Below the pieces are notes generated by a model. That model was not told where the DNA came from and made no database searches. It was given only the letters and a program-made list of their open reading frames with translations. From contig JAIVFU010000029.1 of the NCBI GenBank assembly GCA_020829485.1, positions 12,411 to 76,410 of the forward strand: a DNA stretch of 64,000 nucleotides, read 5' to 3'. Origin of the DNA: Nostoc sp. CHAB 5834. GTDB lineage: Bacteria; Cyanobacteriota; Cyanobacteriia; Cyanobacteriales; Nostocaceae. The position numbers and the translations under genes are program-made. Shown here piece after piece: positions 48,102-56,670 of this stretch. Each line of letters begins with the position of its first letter. Position 1 is the stretch's first letter.

Positions 48102-48896
48102 TCATGCTAAAAAAAGCTCCTTTATTAGCTGAAAACTTTGATGGTAGGGATTATATTGTAGCGACCCTGAAGGCTGATGAACGGTATGAATGGGAATAAT
48201 TTCTACCACACTATTAGTGTAGGCGATCGCTTCAAAGCCCTGCACTAACTCCACGCTCCAAGGTTCTTCCCGCACTGGCATCTGGTGGTTTTGCAACCAG
48301 TTTACAAGTTGCGATCGCACAATTCCCGGCAAAATTCCGGCCTTTATTGGTGGCGTGTACCAACTGCGATCGCACCATCCCCAAAGGTTGCCTGTGCTGG
48401 TTTCTAGCCAATTTCCTTGAGCATCAACTAATATTGCTTCTTGAGCATCTAAATTAGTTTTTGCCAACCAAGCACTCAAATAGTTTCCAGTTTTATGAGA
48501 GGGGAGAGAACGATAAAATTCCGAACTGGCAACAGCGCAAAAAATACCATTATTTTGTTTTTCTGTCAAATCTTGTGGTAATAATCTGCCAGTTATCCAC
48601 TCCCGTCCATCGGGAAAGAGGGTAATTCTGAGAACGGGGAAGTGGGCGAGGATAATTTGAGCGCCTTGACGTAGACGGTTCCAATCTGGTTGCTGCCAAC
48701 CAAAAGATTGTACTGAGAAAAGTAAGCGATCGCAATGTGCTTGCCAATTAGTTAAATTACTATCTAGTGAGTTCTGATAAACCCGCAACGTTGTAAAAAC
48801 AGTTGCCCCATAAAGTAACCCCGGATCATTAATGTTTAATTCTAGGGTTTGGGAGTGAATTAATTTACCATCATACCAAAAAATATTATTTGTCAC
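48102..48896 (-). CDS. Class IV aminotransferase, probably aminodeoxychorismate lyase
   Basis: PLP fold-type IV enzyme of 264 residues. Family features: WYDGKLIHSQTLELNINDPG then LLYGATVFTTLRVYQ, the EAILVDAQGNWLETSTGNLW block and GILPGIVRSQLVNWL. PabC, which makes 4-aminobenzoate for folate, is the likeliest role by size and by the ...ETSTGNLW...GI(L/R)R pattern, but branched-chain or D-amino-acid transaminases share it. Start is GTG 48896. A GNAT gene ends 17 bp upstream on the same strand, so they are probably co-transcribed. Confidence 0.75.
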   Translation of the reverse strand: MTNNIFWYDGKLIHSQTLELNINDPGLLYGATVFTTLRVYQNSLDSNLTNWQAHCDRLLFSVQSFGWQQPDWNRLRQGAQIILAHFPVLRITLFPDGREWITGRLLPQDLTEKQNNGIFCAVASSEFYRSLPSHKTGNYLSAWLAKTNLDAQEAILVDAQGNWLETSTGNLWGWCDRSWYTPPIKAGILPGIVRSQLVNWLQNHQMPVREEPWSVELVQGFEAIAYTNSVVEIIPIHTVHQPSGSLQYNPYHQSFQLIKELFLA

Positions 48897-48913
48897 AACC
48901 AGATTGCTTGTCG

Positions 48914-49333
48914 CTACAACTCAATTGAAAAGTGATGACTTGTAATGCTCATACGCTGCATGAGATAAAACCTGTGGGCTGCAAATCGCTGAACACCAGA
49001 ATCAAGACTCAGGTGTTTACACTCATGATTTCTTGCATATTCAATTAGCCACTGAAATAACTGTTGTCCATAGCTGTGTGATCGATTAAACTCATCAACA
49101 ACTAAATCATCAATGTATAAGAACTTTCCCAATGCTAAACAATTAGAAATGCGAAATCCAGCTACTGCCAGAGTTTGCTCCTCTATTTTCAAGAATGCAA
49201 GTTGATATCTTTCTTTCATTTGATATCGAATTTGTTCTACAAACTTATCTTGCTCAAGGTGAGGGCGCAACTGATAAATAACAGGAAAACACCCTAATAT
49301 TTGAAAGTCAGATTCTGCCAATTGTATTGACAT
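48914..49333 (-). CDS. GNAT family N-acetyltransferase
   Basis: Acetyltransferase of about 139 residues. A GNAT core is visible: LAVAGFRISNCLALGKFLYI (beta 2-4), DDLVVDEFNRSHSYGQQLFQ (the acetyl-CoA loop Q/R-x-x-G-x-G/A region, here RSHSYGQQL) and HLSLDSGVQRFAAHRFYLMQ (the C-terminal substrate part). The frame extends upstream to 49372, but those codons run into a family A mobile-type element, so ATG 49333 (MSIQLAESDFQ) is the credible start. Substrate unknown. Confidence 0.75.
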   Translation of the reverse strand: MSIQLAESDFQILGCFPVIYQLRPHLEQDKFVEQIRYQMKERYQLAFLKIEEQTLAVAGFRISNCLALGKFLYIDDLVVDEFNRSHSYGQQLFQWLIEYARNHECKHLSLDSGVQRFAAHRFYLMQRMSITSHHFSIEL

Positions 49334-49351
49334 CGCTATTACCTTACTCAA

Positions 49352-49499
49352 TAGACTTCTTGCATGAATCAAAAGCCCTCACCCTAAATCCCTCTCCCAA
49401 GCTTGGGAGAGGGACTTTTAAATTGGCTCCCCTTCTCCCAATTTTGGGAGAAGGGGTTGGGGGATGAGGGCAAATTTGGCATTTGTACAATAGGTCTAA
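49352..49499. repeat. MITE-like element, family A, copy 2
   Basis: tagacttcttgca at the left and acaataggtcta at the right are related to the ends at 64 and 187. Interior palindromes ctctcccaagcttgggagag and cttctcccaattttgggagaag lie between gccctcaccc and gatgagggc. It ends 18 bases from the GNAT start codon and so probably contains or displaces that gene's promoter. Confidence 0.6.
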
Positions 49500-49577
49500 T
49501 CATGGGAGAGAGTTTTAAAACAATTGGGCGAATATAATTTGCTACTACACTTACAGCAACCCGTTATAACTAATAAT

Positions 49578-50363
49578 TTAATCTTTGGGGGGAAATATAA
49601 TTTTTTTAGTACCTTCAGGAGTTGTAATTACTTTTCCTCCCAAAGCTTCAATTTCCTTAATTGCACGTTTTTGAGTTCTTTCATCAACTTGATTATTTAA
49701 AACTATTGCCCAGGTTGAAATTTGAGCATATTTGCTGTTAGGATTTCGACTTAGAAATTCAGCAGTTTTTTGAGAAGTATGAGCAATCATCTGACTCTCT
49801 GGATCTGAAAAGTTACTAGCCCAGTTTGCCGCCGTTGCAAAAGACTGTTCGGCAGCTTTAGCGTTGCCTAAAAATAATAACTCATCAACTCCTTTATAAC
49901 GCCATACGTAATAAGACTTTTCGGGAACCGAGGGAGATAGTGATTTTAAGCCTTTCTCTGATAGTGCGATCGCACGTTCTGGCATAGCAGCATACAATGA
50001 AGTACTGATAGAAAGACTGCGATACGCTGCTAAAAATCGCGGGTCACGTTCTAGAATTACTTCAAAATATTCTGGACTTAAACTGTAACCTGTTTTATCT
50101 CGAACTTCATCATCTCCGAAATATTGGAGAAAATTGAGATATACTAAATCTGCAATGAAGTTATCATAGCCAAAACTAGGCGTTTTTTTGAGAAAATTAA
50201 GACGGATACTTTCTAATTTTATTTCTTTTTCTAAAGTTTCTAAAGACGCAGATTGCTTGCTATTTATTAGCTTTTGCAATTGGGGGAATTGAATCAAGCC
50301 AACTCCTAAAATACATACACAAATTATAAAAGGTGTAGCAAAAGCTTGACGAGATAACAACAT
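49578..50363 (-). CDS. Conserved-looking TPR-like protein, unknown
   Basis: 261 residues with an N-terminal signal-anchor helix (FATPFIICVCILGVGLIQF, about 8-26), so probably facing the periplasm or lumen. The body is helical, with TPR-like pairs such as DPRFLAAYRSLSISTSLY and AERAIALSEKG-type segments (about residues 108-200). The segment FGYDNFIADLVYLNFLQYFG looks like a conserved family core. No catalytic residues apparent. It ends with a short basic region KVITTPEGTKKIIFPPKD. Isolated gene; function not assignable. Confidence 0.6.
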   Translation of the reverse strand: MLLSRQAFATPFIICVCILGVGLIQFPQLQKLINSKQSASLETLEKEIKLESIRLNFLKKTPSFGYDNFIADLVYLNFLQYFGDDEVRDKTGYSLSPEYFEVILERDPRFLAAYRSLSISTSLYAAMPERAIALSEKGLKSLSPSVPEKSYYVWRYKGVDELLFLGNAKAAEQSFATAANWASNFSDPESQMIAHTSQKTAEFLSRNPNSKYAQISTWAIVLNNQVDERTQKRAIKEIEALGGKVITTPEGTKKIIFPPKD

Positions 50364-50991
50364 ATTTTTCTTATTTTCCCAAGCAGACTTAACTTATTGT
50401 ATACAATGTGTTTGTTGTAAAATTACTCAGTTCTTAAGTGTGTAAATTTGATTTTAAATGTTTCAAAAGTTACCACCACTGTTGAGCGATCGCTCAATTT
50501 TATTGAGTATTTATCACTAATACCCGCATTGCTGAATCCGGTAGCCCTAATTCTTTGTTAGCACACAAACAAGCTTGTCGAGAATGAATAAGTTTAGCGA
50601 TCGGAGTACTTATTCGCTCAAACCCTGACAGAGTAGCAGTGTTAATGTAATAGGTTCATATTTTTGAGTAGAAAATATATTAAGTATATTTAAGCAATGT
50701 ATCTCTAGCATAGTCTTTTATCATTTATGTAAACAATTGTAACAATAGCCAATACTTTGCGTAAAACTCACAGTCTGAACCTGAATATAAAACTATAGCT
50801 ATGTTGCTGTTTCATATAGTTCAACCATAGTTTACACACGTTCATACCGAGTCCATCAAGTTAAAAATGCTTTTGATAGTTCAAATGCTCACTCTTTTCT
50901 GCAACATTACTGCTAGATAAAAGTAGCTTTGTCTTAATTGAGCAAAAATAGTTCTGTCATCCAAGTTATTTAACGAAATGAGGTCAAAAAA
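50364..50991. other. Spacer upstream of the RTX gene
   Basis: Contains a degraded ackA tail (listed separately, 50470-50543). On the minus strand the same frame remains open back to about 50640, reading STPIAKLIHSRQACLCANK. The rest up to 50991 is AT-rich with no gene seen; it includes the RTX gene promoter. Confidence 0.4.
50470..50543 (-). pseudogene. Relic of an ackA 3' end
   Basis: On the minus strand the frame reads LPDSAMRVLVINTQ, stop, N, stop, AIAQQWW, stop. Intact AckA here has TPDSAVRILVIHTQEDWAIAGQCW at the same place. DNA similarity to 55081-55145 is visible in both directions (agcgatcgc.caat, gagtat, ctaata.ccg, attgctgaatc versus actgctgaatc). Two stops replace Glu and Trp, so it is dead. 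Confidence 0.55.
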
Positions 50992-52578
50992 ATGGCAACG
51001 TCCAGCAGCATACAACAACAAGAATTAGAAGAACTCAAAGACCCGACAGCAACTACATTCGATACTTCAGAAGCACAAATAATAAAACCAGTATTTTCTA
51101 CAATTGAGAATACTCGATTAGAAAGACTAGAACAACTAGAAACAGGTACATTTAATGCACCTAATCAAATAAAAGCCGCGCCCAAGCCAATTAAACTCAA
51201 TGTTACCGATGGGGATGTCACAACTAGTTTACGTGGCTCTGGTAAAGCACTAATAAACACAGGTGGACTAAGTAAATCCAATGCCACTTTTGAGGGTGGG
51301 GGTGTCACAACTAGTTTAGGTGGCTTTAGTGAACTAGTAGTAAGCGCAAATGCGGAGAATCAGCGTACCCTTTCTTTTGTCGATTCTGGCTCATCCAATG
51401 CCACTTTTGAGGATGAGGGTTTCACAAACATAACAAACACAGATGTGGAGAATCAGCGTCCCCTTACTTCTGTCATTTCTGGCTCTGATACAGCAACAAG
51501 AGACACAGACAAACCAAGTATATCCAGTGCCCCTTTTGAGGGTGGGGGTGTCACAACTAGTTTAGATAGCGATGAGAATCAAATAATAATAGGCACGCCC
51601 AATGCGGATACACTCTATGGTGCTGATGGGGATGACATCATAACTAGTTTAGGTATCGATGATATAGTCTCAGGTCGCAATGGAGATGACCTCATTAGTG
51701 GAGGAAGTGGAAACGACTTCCTCCTGGGTGATGCTGGTAAAGATATCATCTTTGGAGACTATAGTGCCAGTGGAAATTCAGACTTGATTGCAAGTGGCAA
51801 TGACACCATTTTTGGTGGTAATGGAAACGATCAACTCTATGGTCAAGGCCGTCAAGACAGAATCTATGGTGATTTTGGTAATGACTATATTGAAGGTGGG
51901 GCAGACAACGATCAAATTAATGGTGACGATGGCAACGACATACTTTACGGTGATGACATAGAGGGCAACCCCGATGTAAGTGGTAACGATACAATCTCTG
52001 GTAACAATGGCAACGATAAAATTTATGGTGGTCGAGGTAACGACTCACTCCAAGGTAATAATGGAAAAGATTTACTAGTTGGTGGGCAGGGTTACGACTC
52101 TCTTAATGGTGGTGACGGCAGCGATGTATTGATTGGTACTGATACAGGGTTCTCTGGTCAACTGCAACAAGGATTTGGCTTTGGCGAAAAAGATACCTTA
52201 ATCGGTGGAAAAAATAACGACACATTTGTTCTGGGGCTTGAAAAAGCAAATGCTAGGGATGTGAATGGTAATGATACTGTTATTTTTGGCGTAGTTTTAT
52301 ACAATGATGGCAATATTAACGCCAGTGGTACTCAAGACTACGCTCTGATTCAAGACTTTGGTTTCATTAACGACCGTGTTATCCGTGGTGTAGATAAAAT
52401 CCAGCTAGCAGGTTCAGCAAGTCAGTATTTACTGGGTGCATCTCCTGTTAAGGAGATATCTGGTACGGGAATATTTTTTACCCAAGGTCAGTTTGTGGCT
52501 GAACTCATTGGTATTGTTGAGGGAATTTCGCTCTCCAATCTAAGTCTTTCCGATAGCCAGCAATTTATTTTTGTTTGA
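50992..52578 (+). CDS. RTX calcium-binding repeat protein
   Basis: 528 residues, acidic and Gly/Asn/Asp-rich. No N-terminal signal peptide, as usual for type I secreted proteins. Residues about 60-195 hold imperfect repeats of SNATFEGGGVTTSLGG type. Residues about 200-385 contain hemolysin-type nonapeptides GGxGxDxLx (NGDDLISGGSGNDFLLGDAG, and GNDKIYGGRGNDSLQGNNGK), which form calcium-filled beta rolls. The C-terminal part (about 400-528) resembles the cyanobacterial tail that carries the secretion signal (FVLGLEKANARDVNG...QFVAELIGI). Probably a surface or extracellular protein; no transporter is adjacent. The next gene, a haloperoxidase-like protein, is 268 bp downstream. Confidence 0.85.
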   Translation: MATSSSIQQQELEELKDPTATTFDTSEAQIIKPVFSTIENTRLERLEQLETGTFNAPNQIKAAPKPIKLNVTDGDVTTSLRGSGKALINTGGLSKSNATFEGGGVTTSLGGFSELVVSANAENQRTLSFVDSGSSNATFEDEGFTNITNTDVENQRPLTSVISGSDTATRDTDKPSISSAPFEGGGVTTSLDSDENQIIIGTPNADTLYGADGDDIITSLGIDDIVSGRNGDDLISGGSGNDFLLGDAGKDIIFGDYSASGNSDLIASGNDTIFGGNGNDQLYGQGRQDRIYGDFGNDYIEGGADNDQINGDDGNDILYGDDIEGNPDVSGNDTISGNNGNDKIYGGRGNDSLQGNNGKDLLVGGQGYDSLNGGDGSDVLIGTDTGFSGQLQQGFGFGEKDTLIGGKNNDTFVLGLEKANARDVNGNDTVIFGVVLYNDGNINASGTQDYALIQDFGFINDRVIRGVDKIQLAGSASQYLLGASPVKEISGTGIFFTQGQFVAELIGIVEGISLSNLSLSDSQQFIFV

Positions 52579-52666
52579 TTAGAAGTTCAGACTCAGGGTA
52601 TTGAACCAAAATCTTATCTGAGCGTTACTGCACGCCTAAAGGACTCCAATTAAAAAAATATCCAAC

Positions 52667-52751
52667 TTGTAGGGTGCGTTATATCTCCGGCTAATGCACC
52701 ATGACAGATTAGATTAAGATTGTGCGTTACTTGATTAATGCACCCTACAAA
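52667..52751. repeat. MITE-like element, family J
   Basis: The ends ttgtagggtgcgtta and taatgcaccctacaaa are inverted copies with one mismatch. The 85-bp core has a second copy of taatgcacc. It lies between the RTX gene and the haloperoxidase-like gene. Confidence 0.55.
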
Positions 52752-52846
52752 TTAAGATTGGATGATTTATTTTTTGGTAGTCCTTTAATAGCAAAAAGCA
52801 GGAAAACTACCTTATTCCTACTTGCAACAAAAGGAACAAAAGCTTT

Positions 52847-54499
52847 ATGGCTTCAGATATCGTTATCCAATTTGCTGAAATTCTCGAAAATCCGACAATC
52901 TTTCCCGATGAACAGGGAAAACTGAAAATTGTAGTTAAGAATCAAGGTGATACACGGTTCAACGGGCCTGTAAACCTCAAACTGTATGCATCAACCGATA
53001 AAGTTCTTGACATCAATTCTCTAAACACACTCGAACAATCAAGGGGTGCAAGCGATTTACTCAGGGGCAAAGATGAGCTTTTGGGCGGTTTGAATGATCA
53101 AAGGGTTAATTTAGCGCCTGGTCAATCTAAAACATTTACTGTGGATTTTGCTGGCTCTGAGTTTCGGACTGCAAGTGTTGTCTCTCCAGGATTCTACTAT
53201 TTGATTGGACAGGTAATACCAGGTAATAACGTTACTGAAAGTAATATAGCCAACAATGTAGCCAGCCAGTTAATTACTGGAGGTGACGTTGTGATCCAAT
53301 GGAATTCAATTCTTTTAAATGCCATACAAGCATCGGGAACAGCACCTCCAGTGGGGGCACGGAATCAGGCGATCGTTCAGGCGGCAGTTTATGATGCCGT
53401 CAACGCAATTGACCGGAGTTACAAGCCTTATTTAGTGAACATCAGCGCATCGGAAGCTACCGGGGCATCAAAAGAAGCTGCCGCAGTTGAAGCAGCCTAC
53501 GAAACGCTGGTTGAATTGTTCCCAAATCAAAAAACTATATTCGATGAACAACGGCAAAGGTCTCTTGCAACAATCCCGGATGGTACGGCTGAGGACAAAG
53601 GCATTGCGATCGGAAACAAGGTTGCCCAGCAAATACTGGATAACCGGAAAAATGATGGTTCAAGTACTGCACAAGAACCATACACGCCAGGAACTGGCTT
53701 TGGCGATTGGAAGCCAACTTTCACCGATGGTGAAACAACAAATAATACTACCAATTTTGCACCAGCATTATTGCCCCAGTGGGGTCTAGTAACTCCCTTT
53801 GCTATAGACAGTGTAATCCTGTTCCGTCCAGATACTTTCCCTGAGTATGGTAGCCCTCGGTATACGAGAAATTTTAATCAGGTTAAGGCGCTTGGCGCTG
53901 AAAACAGCACTGTTCGCACCGCAGATCAGACGGAAATTGCCCAATTCTGGGCTTACGATCGCGGCGATACTTTCAGACCACCAGGTCAGTTGAACGAACT
54001 CGCGCAAGAAGTAGCATTGGCTCAAAGCAATACCCTGGAGGAGAATGCCCGTTTATTTGCGCTGCTGAACATTGCCCAAGCTGATGCGGGTATTGTTGGG
54101 TGGGATGCAAAGTACGTCTATGAGCAATTGCGCCCGATTACTGCAATCCGCAATGCCGATCAAGATAATAATCCTGATACGATTGCCAATCCTAATTGGG
54201 AACCTCTGCTAGATACCCCACCATTCCCAGATTACATCTCAGGACATTCTGTATTCGGTGGTGCATCAGCCGAAATTCTAAAACTTTTCTACGGCACCGA
54301 CGACATCAGTTTTGACATTCCTTCACAAGAATTACCTGGTGTTGCTCGCTATTATGGCAGCTTTTCACAGGCAGCCCAAGAGGATGCCGATAGCCGGATT
54401 TATGGTGGCGTCCATATTGAAGCGGCCACTATAGACGGGGTGCAAGTAGGTAGAAATGTCGGCAGCTTCGTGTTTAATAACTTTTTGACTCCAGTTTAG
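52847..54499 (+). CDS. CARDB plus vanadium-dependent haloperoxidase-like protein
   Basis: 550 residues. The N-terminal 140 resemble a CARDB/Ig-like adhesion domain (FPDEQGKLKIVVKNQGDTRF ... NNVTESNIANNVASQ). The rest is an all-helical PAP2/vanadium haloperoxidase-type domain. Vanadate-site residues of fungal chloroperoxidase all have counterparts at the right spacing: Lys422 and Arg429 (KYVYEQLR), Ser465-Gly466-His467 (SGHSVF), Arg517 and His523 (RIYGGVH). The enzyme may oxidise halides with peroxide or act as a phosphatase. There is no signal peptide at the N-terminus although the CARDB part suggests an external location. ATG 52847 follows AAAGGAA. Confidence 0.82.
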   Translation: MASDIVIQFAEILENPTIFPDEQGKLKIVVKNQGDTRFNGPVNLKLYASTDKVLDINSLNTLEQSRGASDLLRGKDELLGGLNDQRVNLAPGQSKTFTVDFAGSEFRTASVVSPGFYYLIGQVIPGNNVTESNIANNVASQLITGGDVVIQWNSILLNAIQASGTAPPVGARNQAIVQAAVYDAVNAIDRSYKPYLVNISASEATGASKEAAAVEAAYETLVELFPNQKTIFDEQRQRSLATIPDGTAEDKGIAIGNKVAQQILDNRKNDGSSTAQEPYTPGTGFGDWKPTFTDGETTNNTTNFAPALLPQWGLVTPFAIDSVILFRPDTFPEYGSPRYTRNFNQVKALGAENSTVRTADQTEIAQFWAYDRGDTFRPPGQLNELAQEVALAQSNTLEENARLFALLNIAQADAGIVGWDAKYVYEQLRPITAIRNADQDNNPDTIANPNWEPLLDTPPFPDYISGHSVFGGASAEILKLFYGTDDISFDIPSQELPGVARYYGSFSQAAQEDADSRIYGGVHIEAATIDGVQVGRNVGSFVFNNFLTPV

Positions 54500-54760
54500 A
54501 TATACTCACAGAATTTTAGATTTTAAATTTTGGATTTTGAATCTTCAAAATCCAAAGTTTAAAAAGGTTTCAGAGCAAGCGAATTTAAACGTGAGAATTA
54601 GCACAAATCCACGCTTAGTGGACTATAAACCAATACGCTTGGGTTAAGGCTTAACTCTTTGTCAAAGTTAATTTTTTTAACGAACCGCGTTGGCAAAGCC
54701 TCTCCAAGAGTTGACGCAAAGAACGCAAAGGAAGAGAAGAAAAAGAAGGAAGAAATGCTT

Positions 54761-54945
54761 AATGGGACTTAGACAAAAAACACGGGCAAAATAGTCTCAA
54801 ATCTATATATAGAGGTAGTTTGACATCGCTTTGCCTATTTTCTTGATATATCTGGGTTTCAGACGTTTTTAGGCATTTGGTGTATTTCCCTTGCCCTGTA
54901 TGGTTTTGAGGCTTGTTTCATCCTCAAAAATGTTTAAGTCCCATT
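54761..54945. repeat. MITE-like element, family H
   Basis: The ends aatgggacttagaca and tgtttaagtcccatt are inverted copies with one mismatch. Inner sub-ends cacgggcaaaatagtctcaaa and ttgccctgtatggttttgag also pair loosely. Non-coding, within the 517-bp spacer between the haloperoxidase-like gene and ackA. Confidence 0.6.
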
Positions 54946-55031
54946 AACTGAACTGTATTGGACTATAAACCTTACCGAGTCTTCAATAGATAGACTTTAG
55001 ATATCAGCCTCAAAATTCATTCTGAGGCGGT
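54944..55031. repeat. Solo family C end followed by a degenerate family B half
   Basis: ttaactgaactgtattg (54944-54960) is one end of the family C element found at 25395-25500. It is followed by gtcttcaatagatagacttt and agatatcagcctcaaaattc then attctgaggcgg, the right half of family B modules. The final hairpin overlaps the last codons of ackA. Confidence 0.5.
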
Positions 55032-56270
55032 TGTTGGGACTGGTGCAAGTTCTGAGTTTTTCAATAATTGCCAACATTGCCCAGCGATCGCCCAATCTTC
55101 TTGAGTATGAATAACTAATATCCGTACTGCTGAATCGGGTGTAGAAATATCCTCATCAACAGGCTGCTGCTGATTTTTTTCAAGGTCTATTTTTAATCCC
55201 AAAAAACCAAAGGCTTCACAGGCGGCTTGGCGAATTTCTGGGGAATGTTCACCCACGCCTGCTGTGAATACCAAAGCATCTAATCCGCCCAAACTGGTAA
55301 GCATTGCACCGATACTAGAACGTAGGCGATGTACGTAGATATCCCACGCCTGTTGAGCGCGGGAATTACCTTGAGCGATAGCTTCTCTCACCTCACGCAT
55401 ATCGCTAGATACACCCGAAATTCCCTTTAACCCAGAAGCTTTATTTAATACATGATCTAACTTTTCAACAGAGTAATTGCAGTAACGCAACAGATAAATC
55501 AGAATCCCCGGATCAACTGAACCAGAACGACTACCCATCATCAATCCTTCTAGGGGCGTGAATCCCATTGTGGTATCAATGCTGCGACCGTTTTTAATCG
55601 CCGCCAAAGAGCAGCCATTGCCTAGATGACAGGTAATTAAGCGCTCAGGGGGAACATCTTGATCGAGAATTTGGGCAGCACGTTGAGAACAGTATTGGTG
55701 ACTGATACCATGAAACCCATAGCGACGGATTCCTTGCTCTACCCACTCATAAGGGCCGGGATAGATTGCTGCTGCATCGGGTAGAGTGGCATGAAATCCG
55801 GTATCAAAAACTGCTACCTGGGTGACATCTTTTGAGATTTCTTCAATTGCTTCTATGCCTTCTAAAGCAACTGGATTATGGGCTGGAGCAAGGTTAGATA
55901 GATGAGCGATCGCCTTTTTAACATCCTCCGTAATTACCACACTATCTTGATAATCCTTTCCACCATGTACTATCCGATGTCCCACCACATCGATATCTGA
56001 CAACCGATCAATTACTTTGGTAGCACCATCACTAAGTGTATTGAGCATATAGGTAAGGTGTGCCTGTGGGGAATCACCAGAGATTGATTCTTGCAGTGTT
56101 GCACCCGTAATGGTTTTCACCTCAATTTCTGCCACACCCCGATCTTGAGTCCAGTTGATTTTTCCTTCCCAAAGGGGTTGGGCTGCTTCGGTGGAGAAAG
56201 CCTCATCTGTAATCTCATACAGACAACTTTTTTGGGTACTCGATCCGGCATTCAGCACCAATATTTTCAT
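55017..56270 (-). CDS. ackA: Acetate kinase
   Basis: Interconverts acetate plus ATP and acetyl phosphate. About 417 residues. ASKHA-fold motifs are present: MKILVLNAGSSTQKSCLYE (adenosine/phosphate loop, Asn7 equivalent), VGHRIVHGG, AVFDTGFHATLP, YGFHGISHQY, CHLGNGCSLAAIKNGRSIDT and TAGVGEHSPEIRQ. The TTG at 56282 is a less likely start than ATG 56270. The usual partner pta is not in the window. The last codons (APVPTTASE-stop) lie in a palindromic intergenic repeat, so the C-terminus has probably been re-tailed. A dead copy of its 3' part lies at 50470-50543. Confidence 0.95.
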   Translation of the reverse strand: MKILVLNAGSSTQKSCLYEITDEAFSTEAAQPLWEGKINWTQDRGVAEIEVKTITGATLQESISGDSPQAHLTYMLNTLSDGATKVIDRLSDIDVVGHRIVHGGKDYQDSVVITEDVKKAIAHLSNLAPAHNPVALEGIEAIEEISKDVTQVAVFDTGFHATLPDAAAIYPGPYEWVEQGIRRYGFHGISHQYCSQRAAQILDQDVPPERLITCHLGNGCSLAAIKNGRSIDTTMGFTPLEGLMMGSRSGSVDPGILIYLLRYCNYSVEKLDHVLNKASGLKGISGVSSDMREVREAIAQGNSRAQQAWDIYVHRLRSSIGAMLTSLGGLDALVFTAGVGEHSPEIRQAACEAFGFLGLKIDLEKNQQQPVDEDISTPDSAVRILVIHTQEDWAIAGQCWQLLKNSELAPVPTTASE

Positions 56271-56406
56271 ATAACAACACAAAAATATGACTTCTTTTGA
56301 TCATGTCACCAAGTGTAACCTTATGCTTCTACCCTGTAGGCATAATATGCAGCAAAGGTGTGTTTCCAGCGCTAAAATTTGTTGAATCATTTTTCAAAGC
56401 GATCGC

Positions 56407-56531
56407 TTACAGATTTTCTATGAACGCTTCCGGTGTAACTTGCGCTTGCTTAAGAATGCCACTTGAGGAAACTCAGCTATATACATATCGTCCTCTTTAT
56501 AAATAAGGACTGCAAAGCTGCGAGTTTTCAT
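56407..56531 (-). pseudogene. HicB-type antitoxin relic
   Basis: From ATG 56531, with a GAGG ribosome-binding site, the minus strand reads MKTRSFAVLIYKEDDMYIAE and FPQVAF, the typical opening of a HicB-family antitoxin partial RNase-H fold. A frameshift then gives an early stop (56418). In the neighbouring frame the text continues as QAQVTPEAFIENL, close to the family's GET.EEA..NL, before a TAA (56407). No HicA toxin partner is seen. Probably a decayed toxin-antitoxin module. Confidence 0.5.
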
Positions 56532-56655
56532 CGTACTGTATCCTCAACCCTTTTTATAGCAAGCATAGCATCACCCTTTCTTTATAAAGATAGCCGCTAA
56601 TGAGGCAGCAACCCCCTAATTAGTGGCACATTTTCAGCCAGAAGACTTTGATATT

Positions 56656-56670
56656 CTTTTTCGGAGATGT
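56656..56670. repeat. Solo end of family D
   Basis: ttttcggagatgtct equals the right end of the 91-bp element at 44740-44830, abutting the stop codon of the PaiB-like gene. No matching left end nearby. Confidence 0.5.
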
